Of a stretch of 64,000 nt of DNA, positions 27,183-34,947 are shown piece by piece; the stretch's first letter is position 1, and the number at the start of each line of letters is the position of its first letter. The notes beneath the pieces were generated by a model. The model was given only the letters and a program-made list of their open reading frames with translations, was not told the origin of the DNA and did no database searches. Both the position numbers and the translations under genes were made by a program. This DNA comes from JACKHA01 sp041401985 (lineage in GTDB: Bacteria > Planctomycetota > Phycisphaerae > Phycisphaerales > UBA1924): NCBI GenBank assembly GCA_041401985.1, contig JAWKTE010000001.1, forward strand, positions 124,001-188,000. Direction: 5' to 3'.

Positions 27183-27779
27183 TTAGCGACGGCGACGGCC
27201 GGCCACCAGACCGCCCAGGCCGACGAGGGCCAGGGACGCGGGGGCGGGGGTCACGGTGATGGTCGCACCGTTGTAGGTGGTGGTCGCCTCGGTGAACGCC
27301 GGGGTCGAGGTCGTCTCGAAGATGCGGACGTTCGGGGCCGAGCCGGGGGCGGACCAGTTGATCGTGTACACGCCCGGGTCGTTGATGACCAGGTCGTACG
27401 CGGCCAGGCTGATGCCGGTGTTGTTGCCGGACGGGGGAACCACGAAGCCGCCGGTGAACACGGCCGGGGTCACGGCGATGTCCATGCCCTCACGGGAGCC
27501 ACCGTTGAACGCGCCCAGGTTGACCAGGGTGCCCGCGGTGAACTCGCTGGTGAAGTTGCTGCCGGCGCCGGCGTTGCCCTGGACGGCGACGCCGCCCTGG
27601 ATGCCGGCGAACTGCACGCCGCCGGTCCAGCTGACCACCGAGGCGACGCTGATCGTGGCGCCCGGGGCGACAGAGACAGACGCACCGCCGTTGACGGTGG
27701 TGTTGACGGTGGCGACGGGCTGGGCCGCGGCGACGCCAGCGAGGCCAGCGACTGCGATAAGAGCGAGAGCCTTCTTCAT
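27183..27779 (-). CDS. PEP-CTERM (PAP variant) exported protein 1
   Basis: 198 residues. The signal peptide MKKALALIAVAGLAGVAAAQ is cleaved after AAA. A beta-rich body of about 150 residues has NGGASVSVAPGATISVASVV, GAFNGGSREGMDIAVTPAVF and GGFVVPPSGN. The C-terminal sorting tail is PAPASLALVGLGG followed by a short hydrophobic stretch and RRRR, a PEP-CTERM signal in which Glu is replaced by Ala. Such tails are recognised by an exosortase and removed or exchanged at the membrane; no exosortase gene is in the window. The ribosome-binding region GAGGAGTAGGAAG directly before the ATG is identical in all three paralogues. The body family is not recognised. Product probably lies outside the cytoplasm. 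Confidence 0.88.
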   Translation of the reverse strand: MKKALALIAVAGLAGVAAAQPVATVNTTVNGGASVSVAPGATISVASVVSWTGGVQFAGIQGGVAVQGNAGAGSNFTSEFTAGTLVNLGAFNGGSREGMDIAVTPAVFTGGFVVPPSGNNTGISLAAYDLVINDPGVYTINWSAPGSAPNVRIFETTSTPAFTEATTTYNGATITVTPAPASLALVGLGGLVAGRRRR

Positions 27780-27835
27780 CTTCCTACTCCTCTAAAACGG
27801 CTGTTTGGGGACGCCCCCGAAGTTGACCGAGGTCA

Positions 27836-27879
27836 GGGGCGAACCCTTTTCGCCCCGAGCACGCCAAAGGTGCCTCGCG
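27836..27879 (-). promoter_or_regulatory. Conserved leader hairpin of PEP-CTERM gene 1
   Basis: Stem GGGGCGAA / TTCGCCCC (27836-27843 and 27849-27856) with a 5-nt loop, flanked upstream in the transcript by GGCACCTT. The same block recurs before PEP-CTERM gene 2 at 28707-28746. Confidence 0.45.
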
Positions 27880-27981
27880 TCCGCGGTCTTGCCAGCCAAT
27901 CGAGGAAAAGGAACCAGAAAACTTTCGAGAGAGGCCCTGATCGCGAGGATTCTCCAGTGGAAATCCAAACACGATCCTTGC

Positions 27982-28012
27982 AAACCGCGGCCCCCGCGGA
28001 AACGGGGGCCGC
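27982..28012 (-). terminator. Hairpin terminator after PEP-CTERM gene 2
   Basis: 10-bp stem at 27987-27996 and 28003-28012 with a 6-nt loop; the minus-strand tail GGTTTGC is only weakly T-rich. Confidence 0.55.
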
Positions 28013-28052
28013 AGCGTGTCTCAGAACTCCGTCGCCCGAGGGCGATCGGGCA

Positions 28053-28649
28053 TTAGCGACGGCGACGGCCGGCCACCAGACCGCCCAGGCCGACGAGGGC
28101 CAAAGACGCGGGGGCGGGGGTCACGGTGATGGTCGCACCGCGGTAGGTCGTGTTCGCCTCGGTGAACGCCGGGGTCGAGGTGGTCACGAAGATGCGGACG
28201 TTCGGGGCCGAGCCGGGGGCGACCCAGTTGATCGTGTACGTGCCCGGGTCGTTGATGACCAGGTCGTACGCGGCCAGGTTGATCCCGCTCGAGTTGCCGG
28301 ACGGGGGAACGATGAACCCGCCGGTGAACACGGCCGGGGTCACGGCGATGTCCATGCCCGTGCGCGAGCCGCCGTTGAACGAGCCCAGGTTCACCAGGGT
28401 GCCCGCGGTGAACGCGCTGGTGAAGTTGCTGCCGGCGCCGGCGTTGCCCTGGACGGTCGGGCCGCCCTGGATGCCGGCGAACTGCACGCCGCCCGTCCAG
28501 CTGACGACCGAGGCGACGCTGATCGTCGCGCCGGGGGCGACGGTGGCGGACGCGCCGCCGTTGACGGAGGTGACGACGGTGGCGGCGGGCTGGGCCGCGG
28601 CGACGCCAGCCAGGCCAGCGATCGCGACAAGAGCGAGAGCCTTCTTCAT
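28053..28649 (-). CDS. PEP-CTERM (PAP variant) exported protein 2
   Basis: 198 residues, same length as its two neighbours and near-identical to protein 1. The signal peptide is MKKALALVAIAGLAGVAAAQ, the body has GGASATVAPGATISVASVVS and GSFNGGSRTGMDIAVTPAVF, and the tail is TPAPASLALVGLGG plus RRRR. The frame is open for 93 codons upstream, but ATG 28649 is chosen because the signal peptide and the GAGGAGTAGGAAG ribosome-binding region match the paralogues exactly. Differences from protein 1 are mostly single conservative residues, so this is a young duplication. Body function unknown; extracellular location inferred from the two targeting signals. Confidence 0.88.
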   Translation of the reverse strand: MKKALALVAIAGLAGVAAAQPAATVVTSVNGGASATVAPGATISVASVVSWTGGVQFAGIQGGPTVQGNAGAGSNFTSAFTAGTLVNLGSFNGGSRTGMDIAVTPAVFTGGFIVPPSGNSSGINLAAYDLVINDPGTYTINWVAPGSAPNVRIFVTTSTPAFTEANTTYRGATITVTPAPASLALVGLGGLVAGRRRR

Positions 28650-28706
28650 CTTCCTACTCCTCTGGACACAGGTGCTGTGGGATGGACCCCGGAGCGAATG
28701 TCTTGA

Positions 28707-28746
28707 GGGCGAACAGTTCGCCCCGAGCCAGTGAGAAGGTGCCACG
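28707..28746 (-). promoter_or_regulatory. Conserved leader hairpin of PEP-CTERM gene 2
   Basis: Stem GGGCGAA / TTCGCCC (28707-28713 and 28717-28723) with a 3-nt loop, followed at 28738-28745 by the complement of GGCACCTT as in the leader of gene 1. Confidence 0.45.
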
Positions 28747-28926
28747 CCTCCGAGAGAATGCCAACAAACTGCGAGGATCAAGTGTCGAAAAACATTCAAG
28801 TACCGAACAAGATGGATGCAAAACCGAATCAGAACGGAGTCCGTGCGGAACACCCCAAGTTCATGCAGTCGACGCCGCGAGGCCGCGGCCGGCGGCGGCT
28901 TTCCGCCGAAGTGCCCGCCGAAACCC

Positions 28927-28961
28927 AAAAAGAACAGCCCCCGCAGGACGCGGGGGCTGTT
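28927..28961 (-). terminator. Intrinsic terminator after PEP-CTERM gene 3
   Basis: 12-bp stem at 28933-28944 and 28950-28961 with a 5-nt loop; minus-strand tail CTTTTTGGG. Confidence 0.75.
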
Positions 28962-29028
28962 GGAGTCTGAAGAGATCCGTCAGCCGGTCACGGCCTTTCG
29001 GCCCTGTTCGGCTGAGTTGCTGCCGCGA

Positions 29029-29625
29029 TTAGCGGCGGCGGCGACCGGCGACCAGACCGCCGAGGCCGACGAGGGCCAGGGAAGCCGGGGCGGGGATGAT
29101 CTCGATGGTCGCGCCACGGTACTCGGTCTGGGCCTCGACGAAGGACGGGGTCGAGGTCGTCAGGAACAGACGGACGTTGGGGGCCAGGGCCGAGGCGTTG
29201 AAGTCGACGTTGTAGATGCCGGGGGCCAGACCGGTGGTGTCCAGGTCGTAGGAGCCGATGTTGAGAGTGGTGTTGCCGGACGGGGGAACGATGAACCCGC
29301 CGGTGAACACGGCCGGGGTCACGGCGATGTCGATGCCCTGACGGCTGCCGCCGTTGAAGGCGCCGAGGTTGACCAGGGTGCCAGCGCTGAAGTCGCTGGT
29401 GAAGTTGGCGCCGGCGCCCGCGTTGCCGGAGACGTTGATGCTGCCAGCCAGGCCAGCGAACTGCACCGCGCCGCCCCAGGTGGCGGTGGTGGCGATGCTG
29501 ACGATCGCGCCGGGCGCGACGGACGCGTTGGCGCCGCCGTTGGCGGTCACGGCCACGGTGGCGGACTGAGCGGAGGCGACGCCGGCCAGGCCAGCGACAG
29601 CCACGAGAGCGAGAACGTTCTTCAT
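29029..29625 (-). CDS. PEP-CTERM (PAP variant) exported protein 3
   Basis: 198 residues, the most divergent of the three paralogues. The signal peptide is MKNVLALVAVAGLAGVASAQ; the body has NGGANASVAPGAIVSIATTA, GAFNGGSRQGIDIAVTPAVF and GGFIVPPSGN; the tail is IPAPASLALVGLGG plus RRRR. The start ATG 29625 is fixed by the same ribosome-binding region as in the paralogues. A sigma-70-like promoter with a 17-nt spacer lies about 85 nt upstream. Being first in the transcription direction and most divergent, it may represent the older copy. Function of the shared body domain is unknown. Confidence 0.88.
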   Translation of the reverse strand: MKNVLALVAVAGLAGVASAQSATVAVTANGGANASVAPGAIVSIATTATWGGAVQFAGLAGSINVSGNAGAGANFTSDFSAGTLVNLGAFNGGSRQGIDIAVTPAVFTGGFIVPPSGNTTLNIGSYDLDTTGLAPGIYNVDFNASALAPNVRLFLTTSTPSFVEAQTEYRGATIEIIPAPASLALVGLGGLVAGRRRR

Positions 29626-29955
29626 CTTCCTACTCCTCAGAAAGCACTTGCGACTTGGGGCACGACCCCAGATGCACAGATTCATGCGCCCCGCACGGAG
29701 GACGCTGAATCAAAGATAGTCGCGGCTTCGAGGCGATGCAAGCCCATTCTCCGCCATTGACGCCACAATTTTGCGGCGCCAACCCGGCGTGAGGGACTTG
29801 GGAGGATGGTCACGGGAGAGTTTCCGGACCTTCCGAGCAGGCTGTCGACCGAAAGGTGCCCCAGAACCGGCGCAACGCCAACCTGCGACGCAAAAAAACC
29901 GAGATTCCTCTCTCCATCGCACGCCGGTACCACAGCCCTCGACGCGGTGCGACGC
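29626..29955. other. Intergenic region carrying the PEP-CTERM gene 3 promoter
   Basis: 330 bp. Apart from the promoter at 29713-29741 and a short hairpin-like GGGGTCGTGCCCC in the leader, nothing is recognised. A run of seven A near 29892 could serve as a T-tail for thyX transcription, but no stable stem precedes it. Confidence 0.5.
29713..29741 (-). promoter_or_regulatory. Sigma-70-like promoter of PEP-CTERM gene 3
   Basis: -35 TTGCAT (29736-29741) and -10 TATCTT (29713-29718) are separated by exactly 17 nt. The transcript would have a leader of about 80 nt. Confidence 0.6.
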
Positions 29956-30978
29956 CTACGCCGGGAACCCGAGGCGGGCCCGCTTGGCCTCCCACTCGGC
30001 CTGCTCGCGACGGTTATCGGTCGCGAGCGGGCTCGGCGTGCCAGAATCGCCGCCGGTTCCGCCGGCCAGCTCCGCCCGGAGGGCGTCGACTTCCAGACGC
30101 GTCAGGCGGACCGACTCCATCTCGTAGTCCCGGAATGCTTCCATCGAGGCCGGGGCGATCGGCTCCAGGAGGGCGGCCATGGCCTGGGCGTAGTCGCGGA
30201 TCTCGCTCTGGGCGTGGGGATCGAGGCGCAACCCCAGGAATCGCATGGTGTTGTGCAGGTCGCACTTCCAGTACCACTCGGTATAGATGTTCACGGGCAG
30301 GCCGATCCGGGCCATCTCGCGGCTGACACCCTGCTCGGTCAGCCCCAGGTACCGCTGGTACGCCGCCTCGACGTCCTTCAGATAGGTCAGGAACTCCTCG
30401 GCGGTCCGGGCTTCATCCCCAGTTCCGGTGTTGAACCGCTCCTCGCCGCCCTGGCGGTTCGAGGCCGACTGCTTGCGGACCTCCTCGATCGTGGGGGTGT
30501 AGAAGCGGTCGGGCATGATGGAGTAGCGGGCCGAGTACTCGTTGACGTTGGCGGTGCGGTGTCGGATCCACTGGCGGGCGACGAAGATGGGCATGGCGAC
30601 GTGGAACTTGACCTCGACCATCTCGAACGGGGTGGTGTGGCGGTGGCGCATGAGATAGCGGATGAGGCCGCGATCTTCGGAGACCTTCTTGGTGCCCTGC
30701 CCGTACGAGACGCGGGCGGCCTGGACGACCGCGGCGTCGGCGGTCTGGCCCTCCGGGACGAGGCGGGGCATGACATCGACCAGGGCGATGAAGCCGTGGG
30801 TGTGGACGCGGCACTCCAGGCGCTGGGCCCCGCCCATGATGTCCACGAGCGGCCCCTCGGGCATGACCCGCTTGATCTCGACCTGCTGGGCGGCGGGAGT
30901 GGGCGGGGCCTGGGTCAAAGGGGGCGTCGGGCGGGCGCCGGCGGATGCGGAGTTGGTCGCGGGCATGGGGTGGTCCAT
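29956..30978 (-). CDS. thyX: FAD-dependent thymidylate synthase ThyX
   Basis: Flavin-dependent methylation of dUMP to dTMP using methylenetetrahydrofolate and NADPH. The ThyX motif RHRTANVNEYSARYS lies at about residues 137-151 (RHRxxSxNExSxRY with Thr for the first Ser). HRHTTPFEMVEVKFHVAMPI and DLHNTMRFLGLRLDPHAQSE are further family blocks. At 340 residues it is longer than the usual 220-300; the extra length is a Pro/Ala-rich N-terminus of about 35 residues and a C-terminal tail. The start is taken as ATG 30978, because AACACT lies exactly 6 nt upstream and no ribosome-binding site exists; ATG 30966 is an alternative. It presumably replaces ThyA, which is not seen. Confidence 0.94.
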   Translation of the reverse strand: MDHPMPATNSASAGARPTPPLTQAPPTPAAQQVEIKRVMPEGPLVDIMGGAQRLECRVHTHGFIALVDVMPRLVPEGQTADAAVVQAARVSYGQGTKKVSEDRGLIRYLMRHRHTTPFEMVEVKFHVAMPIFVARQWIRHRTANVNEYSARYSIMPDRFYTPTIEEVRKQSASNRQGGEERFNTGTGDEARTAEEFLTYLKDVEAAYQRYLGLTEQGVSREMARIGLPVNIYTEWYWKCDLHNTMRFLGLRLDPHAQSEIRDYAQAMAALLEPIAPASMEAFRDYEMESVRLTRLEVDALRAELAGGTGGDSGTPSPLATDNRREQAEWEAKRARLGFPA

Positions 30979-30984
30979 GGGGTG

Positions 30985-30990
30985 AGTGTT
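30985..30990 (-). promoter_or_regulatory. -10 hexamer (AACACT) of thyX
   Basis: AACACT, 6 nt, ATG 30978. It deviates from TANNNT at the first base but keeps the spacing. Confidence 0.35.
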
Positions 30991-31035
30991 GGCGTGTGCG
31001 TTCGTCCGCCCCAGTCTGCCGCCGGTGTGTGGGCG

Positions 31036-31060
31036 GAAAAAAGGCCCGGTCTCCCGGGCC
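31036..31060 (-). terminator. Intrinsic terminator of the toxin-antitoxin operon
   Basis: 7-bp stem GGCCCGG / CCGGGCC with a GAGA loop, followed on the minus strand by six T; it lies 80 nt after the toxin stop codon. Confidence 0.85.
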
Positions 31061-31140
31061 CGTGGGTGCGAGTTGCGATCACTAAGTCTCGAGTGCCCGG
31101 CCAGTCGCCGCGTCCGATCGACAGGTTGCCCCCACACCGG

Positions 31141-31470
31141 TCACGGCTCGTGGCCAGGCCCGTCGGTTGGATCCTCGGCCTGCCGGGCGTGGCGGGCGTT
31201 GATCACGGTGACCGTCCTGGTCGCGTCATCGACATCGAACAGCAGCAGAAACCCCTGGACGAAGAGTCCCCGCACCTCGGGCAGGCGCTCGGTCGCCTCG
31301 AGCCGAACGGCGAATCGACGCGGCATGCTCTCCAGCGACGCCGCCGCCTGGAAGACCTGGTTCAGCCATTGACTTGCGCGGAGTGGCAGCCGCTCCACCT
31401 CGCGGATGTACGCGGCGTGGGCTTCGATCCGTTCGACCGCGATCGCCGAGATGACAACGCGATAGATCAT
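31141..31470 (-). CDS. RelE/ParE-family type II toxin
   Basis: 109 residues, normal size for the family. The N-terminus YRVVISAIAVERIEAHAAYI is the first helix pair, and GLFVQGFLLLFDVDDATRTVTVINARHAR is the C-terminal beta sheet with the final Arg-His cluster of ParE/RelE proteins. Members are ribosome-dependent mRNA interferases or gyrase inhibitors; the sequence cannot decide which. The start codon overlaps the antitoxin stop by 4 nt (ATGA), and a strong terminator follows, so the two form a closed bicistronic unit. A Pro/Gly-rich tail of about 10 residues follows the last strand. Toxin activity is inferred from family and pairing. Confidence 0.85.
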   Translation of the reverse strand: MIYRVVISAIAVERIEAHAAYIREVERLPLRASQWLNQVFQAAASLESMPRRFAVRLEATERLPEVRGLFVQGFLLLFDVDDATRTVTVINARHARQAEDPTDGPGHEP

Positions 31471-31760
31471 CCCTCGATCTTCAGGCCGAGCCTGTCAGCG
31501 ATGCCTCGAATGGCCTGGCGGAAGTCCTGGACGCGTCCGGCCCGGACATCCTGCATCCCGCGCTCGACGGCCGCGATGTCCTCGGCGATCTCGGCCTTGG
31601 CCGAGAGCGAGTCGAACGCCTCGGGGCTGAGCAGCACCGCGTCCGGCTCGCCGTTGCTGGTGACAAACAGCGGGCGCCCGGTCTGCTTGAGGCGGTCGAA
31701 CCGCTCCCGCATGTTCTGGCGGAGGTCCGAGAATGTCGTGATGTCGGTGGTCCGGGTCAT
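31467..31760 (-). CDS. Phd/YefM-family antitoxin
   Basis: 97 residues. The N-terminus TDITTFSDLRQNMRERFDRL, then TGRPLFVTSNGEPDAVLLSPEAFD is the Phd/YefM fold that binds DNA as a dimer; the C-terminal half is the toxin-neutralising tail. ATG 31760 is preferred over upstream in-frame codons because the family starts here and an operator with two near-palindromes lies just upstream. Such antitoxins repress their own operon, alone or with toxin. The gene is translationally coupled to the toxin gene. Confidence 0.87.
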   Translation of the reverse strand: MTRTTDITTFSDLRQNMRERFDRLKQTGRPLFVTSNGEPDAVLLSPEAFDSLSAKAEIAEDIAAVERGMQDVRAGRVQDFRQAIRGIADRLGLKIEG

Positions 31761-31775
31761 GGCGGCGCCTCGGCG

Positions 31776-31796
31776 TTGTACAAGATTCTGTACAAG
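31776..31796. promoter_or_regulatory. Probable autoregulatory operator of the toxin-antitoxin operon
   Basis: Two copies of the near-palindrome TTGTACAA (31776-31783 exact, 31788-31795 with one mismatch), centres 12 bp apart, 15 bp upstream of the antitoxin start. Paired TGTACA-type half sites are typical for YefM operators. Confidence 0.65.
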
Positions 31797-31897
31797 TATC
31801 GGGGACGGGCGGTTGCCGGTCAAGCCAATCCACCAGCCGGCCGCGGCTGCCGACTTTGTGCCCCGGCCCTGAACCCCCGGCCCCAAAGCCGGCCCAC

Positions 31898-31903
31898 TAC
31901 CCT
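31898..31903 (+). promoter_or_regulatory. -10 hexamer (TACCCT) of the M16 protease gene
   Basis: TACCCT, exactly 6 nt, ATG 31910; no Shine-Dalgarno sequence. Confidence 0.5.
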
Positions 31904-31909
31904 GCCCGC

Positions 31910-33133
31910 ATGCCCGTCACCTTCCACCATCGCACGCTTCCCAATGGCCTGGCCGTGCTGGCCGAGGTCGATCCCGCGGCCCACTCGGCGGCGGCCGGGT
32001 TCTTCGTCAAGACCGGGGCCCGCGACGAGACGCCCGCGCTCATGGGCGTCTCGCACTTCCTCGAGCACATGATGTTCAAGGGGACCGACGACCTCTCGGC
32101 CGACCAGATCAACCAGGCCTTCGACGCCATGGGGGCCAGCAACAACGCGTACACCTCGGGCGAGATGACCTGCTTCTACGCCAAGGTGCTGCCCGAGCAC
32201 CTGGACACCGGGGTGCGCCTGCTGGGCCAGATGATGCGCCCGGCCCTGCGGCAGGAGGACTTCGACTCGGAGAAGAAGGTCATCCTCGAAGAGATCGCGA
32301 TGTACAAGGACGACCCGTTCTGGGTGCTGTACGAGCGCGTGAGCGAGGCCTTCTTCGCCGAGCATCCGCTGGGGCATCGCGTGCTGGGCACGAACGAGAC
32401 GATCACCGACCTGACCCGCGACCAGATGCGGGCGTACTTCGACCAGCGGTACTCGGCGGACAACACCTGCGTCGCCCTGGCCGGGCGGGTCGACTTCGAC
32501 GCGGCGTGCGGGGCGATCGAGGCGGTGTGCGGGGCGTGGCGTCCGACGCGGGTGGGGCGCGACAACGCGCGTCCGCGCGTCGCGGCCGAGGCGTTCGTGG
32601 AGCGGGACGAGAAGGTGAGCCGCGGGTATGCGCTGGGGCTGAGCGAAGCGCCGGGGATCCAGGACGACCGGCGGTACGCCGCGGCCCTGGCGGCCCAGGT
32701 GCTGGGCGGCTCGGACAACAGCCGCTTGCACTGGGCACTGCTGGAGACAGGGCTGGCCGAGGAGGCCCAGGCGTCGTACGACCCGCACGACGGGGTCGGG
32801 CAGTACTTCGTGTTCGCCTCGTGCGACCCGGAGCGGGTCGATGAGGTGTGGGGCGTGGTGGAAAAGGAGATCGCGGGGCTGGGCGACTCGCTGACCGAGG
32901 ACGACCTGGCGAAGATCCGGTCGAAGATGGCCACGGGCGTGACGGTGGCGAGCGAGCGTCCGGGCGATCGGATGCAACGGCTGGGGCGTCAGTGGACGTA
33001 CCTGAGGTCGCACCGCACGCTGGAGGAGGAACTGGCGCGGATCAACGCGGTGACGCTGGCGGACGTGCGCGAGGTGCTGGAGGCGTTCCCGATGGGGGCG
33101 ATGATGGTCGGGCGGTTGCTGCCGGCGGAGTGA
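31910..33133 (+). CDS. M16-family zinc peptidase (pitrilysin/processing-peptidase type)
   Basis: 407 residues, the size of the small single-pair M16B peptidases. The inverted zinc motif HxxEH is HFLEH at residues 49-53 in GVSHFLEHMMFKGT; the distal Glu lies in DSEKKVILEEIAMYKDDP, spaced about 75 residues further, as required. The C-terminal half has the inactive homologous domain with LGGSDNSRLHWALLETGLAE. No signal peptide is seen, so the enzyme is cytoplasmic. ATG 31910 starts exactly at the family N-terminus (TFHHRTLPNGLAVL), with TACCCT 6 nt upstream. It is convergent with the HDOD gene 34 nt away. Substrates are unknown. Confidence 0.93.
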   Translation: MPVTFHHRTLPNGLAVLAEVDPAAHSAAAGFFVKTGARDETPALMGVSHFLEHMMFKGTDDLSADQINQAFDAMGASNNAYTSGEMTCFYAKVLPEHLDTGVRLLGQMMRPALRQEDFDSEKKVILEEIAMYKDDPFWVLYERVSEAFFAEHPLGHRVLGTNETITDLTRDQMRAYFDQRYSADNTCVALAGRVDFDAACGAIEAVCGAWRPTRVGRDNARPRVAAEAFVERDEKVSRGYALGLSEAPGIQDDRRYAAALAAQVLGGSDNSRLHWALLETGLAEEAQASYDPHDGVGQYFVFASCDPERVDEVWGVVEKEIAGLGDSLTEDDLAKIRSKMATGVTVASERPGDRMQRLGRQWTYLRSHRTLEEELARINAVTLADVREVLEAFPMGAMMVGRLLPAE

Positions 33134-33167
33134 GGCGGCAAGTCCGGCGCTGGTTCGTCCCGAAGGC

Positions 33168-34712
33168 TCACGCCGCCTTCGCGCTGGCCACATAGACGCC
33201 GGTGCGCGAGCCGCCCTGGGCGAGGGCCTCGCGGAGGGCCTGGGCGGCCGCGGCGACGATCCGCTCCGGCTGGGTCAGCCCGCCGGGCGATGCGGGGTCG
33301 CGCACGGCCATGCCGGCGGTTGTCTTGACACGGGGCAGCGCGAGTTTCTTGGCCTTGCCCCAGGTCGGGCTGGCCTTCTCGATCTCGGTCCGGGCGGCCT
33401 CGATGACCTTGAGCAGCGTGGGCTGGTTCGTGTCCGGCAGCACGACGCCGATGAGCATCGGCTGGATGCGGCACACGACGCCGCCGAGGGGGTCGACGTG
33501 GCGTCGGAGGGTGGCGACGACGCCCGCGAGCGCCTCGACGAGCGTGGGCCCGGCCAGTCGGGCGGCGCCCTTGCCCTCGTCGACACTCAGGACCACGACG
33601 CCGAGCGACTCGTCGGCCTCGGCGGCACGCTCGAAGGCGCGCCGGAAGGAGACGTCGAATCCGGAGCGATCGAAGGCGCCGGTTTCCTTGTCGATGCCGC
33701 CGCCGTCGCGGATGATGGCCTCGCCCAGCGAGCCGGCGGGCATGGGCACGTCCGGGCCCTTGCGGGAGACCTCGATGTGCTGCGCGGTGGCGGCGTCGAT
33801 GATGGCCTGGGCGTCGGGGAAGTCGCCGGTGTCGACGCTGAAGAGGCAGGCGAGTTCCTTGGTCGCCGCGGCGATCTTCTTGAGGCTGTCGCTGGCCTCG
33901 GTTGATTTGACGCTGAACCACTGGTCGCAGCGTTCGGTGAAGCGTCGCATGGCCGGGAGCGGGTCCGTGTCGGTGAGCGCGTCGTGGGCCAGGTTGCCCA
34001 GGGCAACGAAGCGGACGATCTGGTGGTGGCCCTGGGGAGCGGCGGTCGGGCGCTCGTGGTAGCGGATGGGGATGGTCAGCGAGTCGGGCAGGCGCCAGCG
34101 CTGGGCGAGCATGGCGCCGATCTCGGCGTGCTGGGTGTCGAAGGCGCGGAGTTCGGCCGAGGCGACCCGGGCGTGGTCGCCGTTGGTGATCGAGAGGGCG
34201 TCCAGGTACCGCTCGCGCAGGGCCTGGTACATGGCCATCATGCCGATGTCCTGGAGCAGGGCGCCCAGGAACGCCTCGTCGGCGATCGCCTTGTGCCCGG
34301 CGATCTCCGCGACGGCGCGGGCGCCGACCGCGGCATACAGGCTCCGGCGCCAGTACGCGGTCTTGTCGAAGCCGTCGTCGATGACCTCGGCCGAGGTCAC
34401 CAGCGAGAAGCCGAGCGTCAGGGCCTTGACGGGGCCCAGGCCCATCATCACCAGCGCCTGGCGGATCGACGCGCACTTCGTGCGGAGCCCATAGAACGAC
34501 GAGTTGACGGTCCTCAGGATCTTGGCGGCCAGGGCCTGGTCGTTCTGGACGGTTTTGGACAGTTCGTCCATCGAGACGTTGGGATTGGAGGTGAGTTCGA
34601 TCACCTGCAGCGCGATCGCGGGCAGCGACGGGAGCGACTGGCACGAGAGGATCTCCTCGATCGTGCTCTGCGGCAGCCCGCGCGGCGGTTCAAGCGTCAT
34701 GCTCCCGGACAT
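33168..34712 (-). CDS. HDOD-domain protein with degenerate GGDEF-like C-terminal domain
   Basis: 514 residues. The HDOD domain (about 20-220) starts LPSLPAIALQVIELTSNPNV, continues DQALAAKILRTVNSSFYGLR and ends with the HD-like FLGALLQDIGMMAMYQ; the catalytic HD pair is absent, as usual for HDOD. The C-terminal 170 residues start DKETGAFDRSGFDVSFRRAF, which aligns with the beginning of GGDEF domains, but no GGDEF signature loop follows, so cyclic-di-GMP synthesis is not expected. Such proteins are signalling adaptors. ATG 34712 has the ribosome-binding site GGAAGG 9 nt upstream. A frame continues upstream, but its codons lack domain character. Confidence 0.87.
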   Translation of the reverse strand: MSGSMTLEPPRGLPQSTIEEILSCQSLPSLPAIALQVIELTSNPNVSMDELSKTVQNDQALAAKILRTVNSSFYGLRTKCASIRQALVMMGLGPVKALTLGFSLVTSAEVIDDGFDKTAYWRRSLYAAVGARAVAEIAGHKAIADEAFLGALLQDIGMMAMYQALRERYLDALSITNGDHARVASAELRAFDTQHAEIGAMLAQRWRLPDSLTIPIRYHERPTAAPQGHHQIVRFVALGNLAHDALTDTDPLPAMRRFTERCDQWFSVKSTEASDSLKKIAAATKELACLFSVDTGDFPDAQAIIDAATAQHIEVSRKGPDVPMPAGSLGEAIIRDGGGIDKETGAFDRSGFDVSFRRAFERAAEADESLGVVVLSVDEGKGAARLAGPTLVEALAGVVATLRRHVDPLGGVVCRIQPMLIGVVLPDTNQPTLLKVIEAARTEIEKASPTWGKAKKLALPRVKTTAGMAVRDPASPGGLTQPERIVAAAAQALREALAQGGSRTGVYVASAKAA

Positions 34713-34947
34713 CGGCGCCCCTTCCGTGGACGTGTCGCGTCTTTTGGACTGTGGCCTCGGCCGGCACCCGATCGCCCGGATGCCGGTCGACGGGCCTCGC
34801 CGAGCATCGACACGCCCGCCGGTCCACTTAAGCCGGTTGGGGGACGCGGGTGGCCGAGGCCCGCCGGTCGCTACGGTCGGATCGGTCGGCACAGGCGGAT
34901 CGGACGTGGGCGGGCCGGGGAGAGATTCTCGGACGGGCCGCGCGGTG

